DNA of 64,000 nucleotides from DAOUBP01 sp964513075. GTDB lineage: Bacteria > Chloroflexota > Anaerolineae > CG2-30-64-16. The position numbers and the translations under genes are program-made. The notes under the pieces were generated by a model. It searched no databases and was not told where the DNA came from. It was given only the letters and a program-made list of their open reading frames with translations. Below, in pieces: positions 18,987 through 25,932 of this stretch; position 1 is the first letter of the stretch; the number at the start of each line of letters is the position of its first letter. The DNA is taken from positions 1 through 64,000 of the forward strand of contig CAZELR010000017.1 of the NCBI GenBank assembly GCA_964513075.1, given 5' to 3'.

Positions 18987-19013
18987 CCGTCGTTCGTCAT
19001 TCGTCATTCGTCG
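18987..19013. repeat. Heptamer array (CGTCATT type)
   Basis: Tandem cgtcgtt/cgtcatt heptamers immediately before the ferredoxin-subunit ribosome site. Related heptamers recur at 19655-19735, inside the formate dehydrogenase alpha gene (21250-21335) and inside the glycosyltransferase gene (47170-47690). Confidence 0.75.
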
Positions 19014-19027
19014 ATTTGGAGAGCGTC

Positions 19028-19681
19028 ATGACCCACGACCCAGCCCTGATCACCCTCACCATCAACGGTCGCACCGTGCACGCGGCTGCTGACGCCACCA
19101 TCCTGCAGGCCGCTCGCAGCATCGGGGTAGAGATCCCCACCCTCTGCTATCATCCCAACCTGACGGCCAACGGCATCTGCCGTCTCTGCGTCGTCGAAGT
19201 GGTGGGCGCGCGGACGCTCCAGCCGGCGTGCGTGGCAAAGGTAGCCAAAGACATGGTGGTGAACACCGAAACAAACCGCGTCCACGCCGCGCGGCGCGTT
19301 ATCCTGGAGTTGTTAGCCTCTACCGTCGATCTCAGCGCTGCGCCGGAGGTGTCGGCGCTGATGGCGCGCTACGTCGCGCGCCCTGAGCGCTTCGCCGGCG
19401 GCATCCGCCGTGATATGCCGCTCTACGATGACAACCCGTTTTACATCAGAGATTATGCCAAGTGCGTCATGTGCTGGCGCTGCATCCAGGTCTGCGCCGA
19501 GGACGTGCAGAACACCTACGCCCTGACCTGGGGCAAGCGCGGCATCCGCAGCCACGTGACAACCGCGTTCGATGAGGACCTGCCGGACACCACGTGCGTC
19601 TTCTGTGGCAACTGCGTCGGCGTCTGTCCCACGGGCGCGTTGCAGGCCCAGAGCGAATGGCGAAGAACGGAAGACGAATGA
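19028..19681 (+). CDS. Ferredoxin-type subunit of formate dehydrogenase (NuoG N-terminal-like)
   Basis: A 217-residue iron-sulfur protein. An N-terminal plant-type [2Fe-2S] domain has Cys40, Cys51, Cys54 and Cys68 (IPTLCYHP, GICRLCVVEV, QPACVA). It is followed by two [4Fe-4S] ferredoxin motifs, CVMCWRCIQVC (near 147-157) and CVFCGNCVGVC (near 191-201). This is the electron-wire segment that in FdsA or NuoG proteins is fused to the molybdopterin domain; here it is a separate gene 58 bases upstream of that domain. It should link the catalytic subunit to the NuoE-NuoF flavoprotein. GGAGAG lies 4 bases before ATG 19028. The last residues are encoded by heptamer repeats. Confidence 0.87.
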   Translation: MTHDPALITLTINGRTVHAAADATILQAARSIGVEIPTLCYHPNLTANGICRLCVVEVVGARTLQPACVAKVAKDMVVNTETNRVHAARRVILELLASTVDLSAAPEVSALMARYVARPERFAGGIRRDMPLYDDNPFYIRDYAKCVMCWRCIQVCAEDVQNTYALTWGKRGIRSHVTTAFDEDLPDTTCVFCGNCVGVCPTGALQAQSEWRRTEDE

Positions 19682-19739
19682 CGGAATACGCACCACGCAA
19701 CACGCTGCACGCAATACGCACCACACCGGAGACTCACCC

Positions 19740-21968
19740 ATGAAGGCTGACCACATCATCCGTTCCACCTGTCCCTACTGCGGCGTAGGCTGCCAGGTGT
19801 TGTTGAACGTAAAAGATGATCGCATCTTCCGCGTAGATGCGCCTTTCGACGCAGCCCCCAACTATGGCCGCCTCTGCGTCAAGGGCCGCTTCGGCAGTGA
19901 CTTCGTCCACCATCCCAGCCGGCTGACCGCGCCATTGATCCGTCGCACACCCCAGACGGCCGGCCATCGCACGCCGGCCGGGCCGGCCGATTGGCGACAG
20001 GCCACCTGGAACGAAGCGCTAGATCTCGTTGCACGCCGCCTGCTGGACCTGCGTGCGCGTTACGGGCCAGACAGTATCACCGCGAACGCATCGGCCAAGG
20101 CGACCAACGAGGACAACTACCTGCTGCAGAAGTACCTGCGCGCGGTCATCGGCACCAATAACATCGACCATTGTGCGCGGCTGTGTCACGCGGGCAGCGT
20201 CGCGGGTCTCAGCCTGGCGATCGGCTCCACAGCCATGAGCAACGCCATCGCGGAGATGGCCGATCTGGAGTGCTTCATGGTCGTCGGCTCCAACACCACC
20301 GAGACACACCCGGTCATTGCCACCTTCCTTAAGCAGGCGGTGCAGCGCAACGGCGCGCGCCTGATCGTGGCCGACCCGCGGCAAATCGAGATGGCCGGCT
20401 TTGCCGAGATCTGGCTGCGCCACAAACCAGGCACCGACGCTGCGCTCTTCAACGCCATGGCGCACGTGATCGTAACCGAGGGCCTGCAGAATCCGGCCTT
20501 CATCGAAGCGCGCACGGAGGGATTTGACGCCTACGCGGCCAGCCTGACCGACAAGACGCCGGAATGGGCCGAGGCGATCACCGGCGTGCCGGCCGACGCT
20601 ATCCGCCGCGCGGCGCGCATCTACGCAGGGGCGAAAGCCGCGGCCATCTACTGGGGCATGGGCATCAGCCAAAGCACCCACGGCACCGACAACACGTTGA
20701 CGCTGACCAACCTCGCGCTGCTCTGCGGCCACGTGGGCCGGCCCGGCACAGGGCTCAACCCACTGCGCGGCCAGAACAACGTGCAGGGCTGCTCGGACGC
20801 CGGCGGGCTGCCCGCGTTTTACACCGCGTACCAACGCGTTACCGACCCCGCCACCCGCGGCCGGTTCGAGGCCGCCTGGGGCGCATCCTTGCCCGAAAAA
20901 CCCGGTCTCACCACCACCGAGATGGTGGACGGCGTGCTGACAGGCCAGGTCAAGGGATGGTACGTGATGGGCGAAAACCCGCTGATGAGCGAGCCGAACC
21001 TGGGCCATGCCCGACACGCGGTCGAAGGGCTCGAATTCTTCGTCAGCCAGGACATCTTCTTCAACGAGAGCAACGTGTACGCCGACGTGGTCCTGCCCGC
21101 GGCCAGCTTCGCCGAAAAGGACGGCACCTTCACCAACTCCGACCGCCGCGTCCAGCGCGTGCGCCGCGCCGTGCCGCCCCCGGGACAGGCCCGCCCCGAC
21201 TGGGAGATCGTGGCGGATCTGGCAAGGCGGACGATCACACTGATGGCACGTGACGAACAACCAAAGACGAACGACGAAGGAGCCGGCCAGCGCACACCGC
21301 CGTCGTCCTCCGTCCTTCGTCCTTCGTCTTGGTCCTACGCCGGCCCGGCCGACATCTGGCGGGAGATGCGCCAGCTCACCCCCGACTTCAGCGGCATCAG
21401 CTATGCGCGGCTGGAGAAGGAGGGCGGGGTGCACTGGCCGTGCCCGGCGGCCGATCACCCCGGCACGCCTTATCTGTTCGCCGAGACATTCCCGAGCGGA
21501 CGCGGCCGATTCTACCCGGTGGCGTATGCCACCGAGAGCGAGCAGCCGGACATGGCGTATCCGTTCATCCTGAGCACCGGCCGGGTGCTCTATCACTGGC
21601 ATGGCGGCACGATGACGCGCGTCTCCGCGCTGGACGCCATCTGGCCCGAATGCACGGTGGAACTGCACCCGGACGACGCGGCCCGGCTTGGGCTGGCGAC
21701 CGGGGATTGGGTGGACGTGGCGAGCCGCCGCGGCAGCATCACTGCCCGGCTGCTGGTCACCGGCCGTTCGCCCGCAGGCACCGTTTTCATCCCGTTTCAC
21801 TTTGCCGAGGCCGCCGCGAACGTGCTGACGGACAACCGTCTGGACCCGCGGGCCAAGATTCCGGACTACAAGGTGTGCGCGGTTCGGGTCGCCGCCTCGG
21901 CCGAGATCCCTGATCGGCCCGGGGCCGAAGTGACGTTGACGGATCGCGGCGCGATCAAGAGTCACTAA
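19740..21968 (+). CDS. fdhA: Formate dehydrogenase alpha subunit, molybdopterin, Cys type
   Basis: A 742-residue bis-MGD oxidoreductase. The N-terminal [4Fe-4S] motif is CPYCGVGC (residues 11-18) with a later Cys in YGRLCVKG. The active-site ligand is Cys149 followed by His150 (ARLCHAGSVAGL), the position taken by selenocysteine in Sec-type enzymes, so no Sec machinery is needed. Further marks are VVGSNTTETHPV, the GMGISQSTHGTDN block and the C-terminal MoCo domain (HPDDAARLGLATGDWV). It oxidises formate to CO2 in the cytoplasm (no Tat signal). Residues ~500-535 are a low-complexity insertion encoded by heptamer repeats. ATG 19740 follows CCGGAGA. Confidence 0.9.
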   Translation: MKADHIIRSTCPYCGVGCQVLLNVKDDRIFRVDAPFDAAPNYGRLCVKGRFGSDFVHHPSRLTAPLIRRTPQTAGHRTPAGPADWRQATWNEALDLVARRLLDLRARYGPDSITANASAKATNEDNYLLQKYLRAVIGTNNIDHCARLCHAGSVAGLSLAIGSTAMSNAIAEMADLECFMVVGSNTTETHPVIATFLKQAVQRNGARLIVADPRQIEMAGFAEIWLRHKPGTDAALFNAMAHVIVTEGLQNPAFIEARTEGFDAYAASLTDKTPEWAEAITGVPADAIRRAARIYAGAKAAAIYWGMGISQSTHGTDNTLTLTNLALLCGHVGRPGTGLNPLRGQNNVQGCSDAGGLPAFYTAYQRVTDPATRGRFEAAWGASLPEKPGLTTTEMVDGVLTGQVKGWYVMGENPLMSEPNLGHARHAVEGLEFFVSQDIFFNESNVYADVVLPAASFAEKDGTFTNSDRRVQRVRRAVPPPGQARPDWEIVADLARRTITLMARDEQPKTNDEGAGQRTPPSSSVLRPSSWSYAGPADIWREMRQLTPDFSGISYARLEKEGGVHWPCPAADHPGTPYLFAETFPSGRGRFYPVAYATESEQPDMAYPFILSTGRVLYHWHGGTMTRVSALDAIWPECTVELHPDDAARLGLATGDWVDVASRRGSITARLLVTGRSPAGTVFIPFHFAEAAANVLTDNRLDPRAKIPDYKVCAVRVAASAEIPDRPGAEVTLTDRGAIKSH

Positions 21969-21984
21969 AGCCGGAGAGAATAGG

Positions 21985-22563
21985 ATGACACGCTGCCCCT
22001 GGACCGGCTCGGACCCGCTGTACGTCGCCTACCACGACCTGGAATGGGGCGCACCGGAGCATGACGACCGCACGCTCTTCGAATTCCTGATCCTGGAGGG
22101 CGCACAGGCCGGCTTGAGCTGGTTCACGATCCTCAAGAAACGCGACGCCTACCGGGCGGCCTTCGACGGCTTCGACCCGGCCCGGGTGGCGGCCTACGAC
22201 GAGGCCAAAATCGTCGAGCTGCTGGCCAACCCCGGCATCGTGCGCAACCGGCTCAAGATTCGCGCGGCGATCCGCAACGCCAGGGCCTTCGTCGCGGTGC
22301 AGGCCGAGTTCGGCAGCTTCGACGCGTACATCTGGGGGTTCGTGGGCGGCCGGCCGCAACAGAACGCCTGGCGCACGATGACGGAGCTCCCGGCCGAGAC
22401 CGCGGCATCGCGAGCCATGAGCAAGGACCTCCAGCGCCGCGGCTTCACCTTCGTCGGCCCCACCATCTGCTACGCCTTCATGCAGGCGGTGGGGATGGTG
22501 AACGATCACGTGGTGGATTGCTTTCGGTACGAGGAGGTTCGAGATCGAGGCGCATATGAGTGA
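21985..22563 (+). CDS. tag: DNA-3-methyladenine glycosylase I
   Basis: A 192-residue Tag enzyme, which excises 3-methyladenine from alkylated DNA. The zinc ligands fall at Cys4, His17, His175 and Cys179, the same positions as in the E. coli protein. The YVAYHDLEWG, FEFLILEGAQAGLSW and FVGPTICYAFMQAVGMVNDH segments are diagnostic. The start at 21985 gives full family length; a GGAGAG ribosome site lies about 9 bases upstream. It follows the formate dehydrogenase alpha gene by 16 bases and overlaps the collapsed gene at 22556 by 8 bases, so all probably share a transcript. Confidence 0.93.
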   Translation: MTRCPWTGSDPLYVAYHDLEWGAPEHDDRTLFEFLILEGAQAGLSWFTILKKRDAYRAAFDGFDPARVAAYDEAKIVELLANPGIVRNRLKIRAAIRNARAFVAVQAEFGSFDAYIWGFVGGRPQQNAWRTMTELPAETAASRAMSKDLQRRGFTFVGPTICYAFMQAVGMVNDHVVDCFRYEEVRDRGAYE

Positions 22564-22720
22564 GGTGCGAGTCCTGGTCGGCACGCGCAAGGGCGCGTTC
22601 ATCCTGCCCTCGGACTTCGGCTTCGTGATCGATGTCCACGCGCACGAGCCGGAGACCATCTGCGTCGTGCCGATCAAGAGCGACTCGGAGCTGCCGGTGG
22701 AAGTGCAGGCGCTCCCATGA
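22556..22720 (+). pseudogene. Collapsed BNR/sialidase-like gene, three fragments fused in frame
   Basis: A 54-codon ORF reads MSEVRVLVGTRKGAFI, then LPSDFGFVIDVHAHEPET with a following VPIKSDSE, then LPVEVQALP and stop. From memory of the family these are the start, a middle block and the very end of a ~350-residue exo-alpha-sialidase/BNR-repeat protein, so two large internal deletions appear to have been joined without losing frame. Its ATGA stop/start overlap with the MoaD-like gene is kept, which may explain why the frame survives. The product cannot fold as a propeller. It could also be an assembly collapse across the repeats of the propeller. Confidence 0.7.
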
Positions 22721-23013
22721 TCCGCGTCGTGCTGCCGCACCACCTGCGCACGTTGACGGACTCCGGCCGCGAGGTCAGTCTGGAGCTCGCAGGCCCAGTT
22801 ACGCAGCGCGCGGTCCTGGACGCGCTCGAGGCCCGCTATCCCAGCCTGCGCGGTGCGATCCGCGATCAGGTCACGCAGAAACGGCGGCCGATGTTACGCT
22901 TCTTTGCATGCAGGAAGGATCTGTCTCACGAATCGCCCGACGCCCTGCTGCCTGAGGCGGTCGCGTCGGGTGCGGAACCTTTGATCATCATTGGGGCGAT
23001 TGCGGGCGGGTGA
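22717..23013 (+). CDS. MoaD/ThiS-family small sulfur-carrier-like protein
   Basis: A 98-residue ubiquitin-fold protein ending in Gly-Gly (IIGAIAGG), as MoaD and ThiS require for thiocarboxylation. The N-terminal strand pair IRVVLPHHLRTLT and the VTQRAVLDALEARYPSL helix fit the fold. It is longer than MoaD and has a DLSHESPDALLPEAV insert. The ATG overlaps the stop of the collapsed upstream gene (ATGA at 22717-22720), so translation is coupled. A role in molybdopterin supply for the formate dehydrogenase upstream is possible, but the pairing of this gene type with sialidase-like proteins in other genomes argues for another, unknown role. Confidence 0.75.
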   Translation: MIRVVLPHHLRTLTDSGREVSLELAGPVTQRAVLDALEARYPSLRGAIRDQVTQKRRPMLRFFACRKDLSHESPDALLPEAVASGAEPLIIIGAIAGG

Positions 23014-23059
23014 CTGATGGGCGCCTGGCACTGAAGTGACCAGGCTGGTATGGGCCAAG

Positions 23060-23150
23060 CCTGCTCCAAGCAGGCTGACGCCTCGCGTACCAACCGGCTT
23101 GAGCCGGTTTCGGCCTGTATCAGCCTGTGGGTTTCAACCACAGGCGCCCG
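23060..23150. repeat. Cluster of three hairpins from an interspersed repeat
   Basis: GCCTGCT/AGCAGGC, AACCGGCT/AGCCGGTT and CCTGTGGGTT/AACCACAGG follow one another. The AGCCGGT element resembles those at 16105-16160 and inside dnaE at 26728-26772. The wider space 23014-23467 holds this cluster and the FGE-like fragment and no intact gene. Confidence 0.7.
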
Positions 23151-23325
23151 ACGCGCCATCACCCGCGACCCTGGGGGACACCACCCGAAAACCGATATCG
23201 TCGAACAGGTCGAGCGGATCGTACCAGTCACGGTAGGCGCAGCGCACGACCTGAGTAACAAACCAGAACGACCCGCCGCGCAACGCGCGCGGCTCGCCTG
23301 ACCTCTGATCTTCGCGGCCATCTGT
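23134..23325 (-). pseudogene. C-terminal fragment of a formylglycine-generating-enzyme-like protein
   Basis: The minus strand in one frame reads EPRALRGGSFWFVTQVVRC then AYRDWYDPLDLFDDIGFRVV and stops at 23134. RGGSF, RxAYR and GFRVV in this order are the closing motifs of the FGE-sulfatase (SUMF1) fold. A TGA lies just upstream in the same frame and the N-terminal ~200 residues are missing, so this is a decayed remnant of about 60 codons. Confidence 0.75.
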
Positions 23326-23410
23326 GGCGTGAAATCAGGTTTCTGAGGCCCGATTTCCACAACACTATAGAGGCGACCCCTGGCGAAAACTCACACCGGC
23401 TGCAAGCGCT

Positions 23411-23440
23411 TTAGCCGCCGTGCCGAACTTGTGTTATAAT
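23411..23440 (+). promoter_or_regulatory. Promoter candidate for the small-ORF/nucleotidyltransferase pair
   Basis: A perfect TATAAT (23435-23440) is 18 bases after a weak TTAGCC (23411-23416). The first start codon is 28 bases downstream. Confidence 0.5.
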
Positions 23441-23467
23441 TTAATATGCAGTACCGCGAAAGAGAGA

Positions 23468-23656
23468 ATGGATATGCCTATCTTAAAACTGGACAAGGAC
23501 GACGAAACCAAACAATTGGAATTCGAGTTAACTTATCAACGCACGCTGACCACGCAGGAGCGGTTCGAGCTGATGTTCCGCAAGTCGCGCGAGATTGCCG
23601 AGGTGTTGTTGAGACATGGATACCGAAAGCCTATTGAAATCGTTAAACGCACATGA
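23468..23656 (+). CDS. Small hypothetical protein paired with a nucleotidyltransferase
   Basis: A 62-residue charged protein (MDMPILKLDKDDETKQLEFE...) with a predicted beta strand then a helix rich in Arg/Glu (TTQERFELMFRKSREIAEVLL). Its last 41 bases overlap the nucleotidyltransferase gene in another frame. The two-gene layout, small first partner and compact overlap are like toxin-antitoxin or guardian pairs, but no antitoxin family is recognised. ATG 23468 and 23474 are both possible starts; the ribosome site is weak. Confidence 0.6.
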   Translation: MDMPILKLDKDDETKQLEFELTYQRTLTTQERFELMFRKSREIAEVLLRHGYRKPIEIVKRT

Positions 23657-24092
23657 AGTGCGTTACGTTGTAATCGGCGCGACGGCATTTCCCGTTCACG
23701 GCTATGCGCGCGCAACCCTCGATATCGATGTCTTCATCGAGGCCACGCCTGAAAACGTCGAGCGCACCCTGGCTGCACTGTGGGACACCGGCTACGACGT
23801 AACTGACGTCACCACAGACGATCTGTTGACCCGAAAACTCCTTATTCGCCAGTATATCCTGGAAACGGATATTCACCCCTTCGTCACCGGCGTCACATTC
23901 GATGAGGTTTGGCGCAATCGCGTCGAGGATCGTATCGGCCAGACGCCAGCCTCCTTCGCCAGCCTGGATGACCTGATCCGTATGAAACGAGCTGCTGGTC
24001 GTCCGAAAGACCTAGAAGATTTGCGCGTGCTCGCGAGGCTGAAAGAGTTGCGCGAACAGGGTCCGCCGCCGCCCGGCGATCGCGATACATAA
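23616..24092 (+). CDS. Nucleotidyltransferase-fold protein (DUF6036/AbiEii-like)
   Basis: A 158-residue protein whose N-terminal half has the minimal nucleotidyltransferase signature: VVIGATAFPVHGYARATLDIDVFI (residues 19-42), that is a G-(A/S) helix start followed by D-x-D metal ligands. A later Asp/Glu would be in LETDIHPF. The C-terminal RMKRAAGRPKDLEDL is the usual closing motif of DUF6036/AbiEii-type proteins. Related proteins act as toxins that pyrophosphorylate or nucleotidylate tRNA or protein; activity here is inferred. The overlap with the upstream small ORF suggests one functional unit. Confidence 0.75.
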   Translation: MDTESLLKSLNAHEVRYVVIGATAFPVHGYARATLDIDVFIEATPENVERTLAALWDTGYDVTDVTTDDLLTRKLLIRQYILETDIHPFVTGVTFDEVWRNRVEDRIGQTPASFASLDDLIRMKRAAGRPKDLEDLRVLARLKELREQGPPPPGDRDT

Positions 24093-24176
24093 GAGTGACA
24101 TCGCTGTAACTTTCCTCTGTCTTGAGGTTTACGCCTGGCTACCACAGTAGCAATCGCAACCCGGGGGCATAGGACC

Positions 24177-25589
24177 ATGAGAGTGCCATGGACCAGACCG
24201 AAGCGCCTGTTGCTGCTGGGAGTGTTGGGGCTCCTGATGGCAGCAGCCTGTGCAGCGCCCGCGCCAGGCACTGTTCCGGCCGGCGATCCTCTCACCCCTG
24301 CCGGCGACCAACACCAAATAGCTCCATCCCCCACAATTTCTCCGTCACCATTCCCTGCTCTTTCCCCTGTGCAGGAAAATAATCCTGATGCTCCCGCTTT
24401 ACAATCTGATAGTACACTTTTTGAGAATTCTTCTATTACAGAAAGCCAAATTAATAATTTATTTCTTGATAGTGAAAATTTGCCGGATGGCTATTTTCAG
24501 GGAAGGGTGATAAAAGATTCAAAGGGTCGAACATTTATTCTTACCGATGCTTTTGTTGATTCCGTAAATCATGGAGAAACAGCCGATTGGGATAAGGTAC
24601 AAGAATTGTTTAAAAATGGTTTATACAGGAAACTGGCGCCGTTTACTGAATATTCGAAAGGTATGGGAGACAAGCTTAGCCTTCCCAGACCGGCAGATGT
24701 TTTTATCGTAGATGGTATTGGCGCCTTTATGATGGATAGTAGTGCCAGTATTTCCTCTCACCGGCCGTATTTTGTTCACCCCGATACAGGGGCAAGCAAG
24801 ACCTACCCGAATAGGATGGACGATAAGATCCAGAAATTCCGTTATGAGGTCAAATACGATGTAAAAGACAATACTTTAAAAGTATCCGATGGATATGTTT
24901 ATATTATGTACAATCGATCCGGAAGCTGGAAATTTTACTCGGTAAAAGACAGGATTGAAGGGAAAGGCGCTGTTTTGCGCGGTCAGGCGAAAATTGACCG
25001 GATATTCGAGGATACGAAATCACTTTCTTCTGACCATGAAAGGCTGGTTATAAGAAATTCAGATGGGGAGCCGTTATTTGTGGTATTGTTCGGCGGAAGG
25101 TACGGTTTTCCGGCGGATACAGAAGACGGTTTCCTTCAGGCTATCCGGATGTTAAGGGAAAGGAAAATCTCCTCACTTGGCATATCCGTACTTGATTACC
25201 TGGACAGGGTTTGCGGGCTTAGGATAGTTGGAAACATCGCATATGGTGCTGGTGCTTATGATCCTGCTTTGGGTACTGCCTCAGGAACATATAAAGTTGA
25301 AAATATGTCCGTGTCTATTGCTCTGACAACAATCAATACTATACCGTTTTCCTTATTTAATTTATTGACAGAAACAAGAGCCATTGGAACAACCGCCATG
25401 TATATTCCACCTGACGAGAGGGTAGATAATAAATATCCCTGGATGGATAAATATGAATGGACAAAAAAAACACTCAACGAAATTAATCCGCCTTTTTCTG
25501 GAGATATTGGAAAATATATTCGTGATTTTAGTGATTATTCAATTGGATGGTATATGGCGAATAATAGAGCCGCAAAATATGAAGATTAG
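24177..25589 (+). CDS. Secreted lipoprotein of unknown function with an AT-rich body
   Basis: A 470-residue protein. The N-terminus is a lipoprotein signal ending in LLMAAACAAP, followed by a Pro/Ser/Thr linker up to about residue 75. I recognise no domain in the body (~80-470), which contains repeated aromatic/charged strands such as YFQGRVIKDSKGRTFIL and DNTLKVSDGYVYIMYNR. The signal and linker are GC-rich like the neighbours, but from about base 24360 the coding sequence becomes strikingly AT-rich with A/T-ending codons. This suggests that a foreign coding body was joined to a native secretion signal, or acquired with it and partly ameliorated. It ends without a clear terminator. Confidence 0.7.
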   Translation: MRVPWTRPKRLLLLGVLGLLMAAACAAPAPGTVPAGDPLTPAGDQHQIAPSPTISPSPFPALSPVQENNPDAPALQSDSTLFENSSITESQINNLFLDSENLPDGYFQGRVIKDSKGRTFILTDAFVDSVNHGETADWDKVQELFKNGLYRKLAPFTEYSKGMGDKLSLPRPADVFIVDGIGAFMMDSSASISSHRPYFVHPDTGASKTYPNRMDDKIQKFRYEVKYDVKDNTLKVSDGYVYIMYNRSGSWKFYSVKDRIEGKGAVLRGQAKIDRIFEDTKSLSSDHERLVIRNSDGEPLFVVLFGGRYGFPADTEDGFLQAIRMLRERKISSLGISVLDYLDRVCGLRIVGNIAYGAGAYDPALGTASGTYKVENMSVSIALTTINTIPFSLFNLLTETRAIGTTAMYIPPDERVDNKYPWMDKYEWTKKTLNEINPPFSGDIGKYIRDFSDYSIGWYMANNRAAKYED

Positions 25590-25744
25590 CAGGATTCACT
25601 GCGTAAACAAAAAATTATTGGTTATGAGTAGGGTCTATGATGACGGCAGTAAGTTACCGTCATTCCGACCGATTCAGTCAGACTGGGGAGTGGATCACCG
25701 CAATCATGAGGGATACCGCTGAGGCGGGGAATCTTCCACCTTGA

Positions 25745-25888
25745 ACTGGTTATTTGTCCATTCCAAGAGTGGCCGAATGCCAGACTGCAAGTCAGAATAT
25801 CACTTTGGACCCCAACTATAGCGCACAGGCTGTGCAGATGTGGGTGGGAAACTGTACTCCTACGAATACTCCCACACCTAAGCGTTGA
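25745..25888 (+). other. Possible coding remnant in a gene-free space
   Basis: The space 25590-25932 has no intact gene. One frame stays open for 47 codons without a start and ends VQMWVGNCTPTNTPTPKR then TGA. The Thr-Pro repeat is typical of extracellular linkers in this kind of genome, so this may be the end of a decayed secreted-protein gene. The rest of the space is mixed AT-rich sequence with no recognised element. Confidence 0.3.
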
Positions 25889-25916
25889 CTGGCCCCTAAC
25901 CGCAGTCACAAACCCA

Positions 25917-25925
25917 TGTTATAAT
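25917..25925 (+). promoter_or_regulatory. Extended -10 promoter giving a probable leaderless dnaE mRNA
   Basis: TGTTATAAT (25917-25925) is a TGn-extended -10 box. The GTG start of the polymerase gene is at 25933, just where transcription should begin, and no Shine-Dalgarno sequence lies between. No good -35 is seen. Confidence 0.6.
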
Positions 25926-25932
25926 CCATGTC

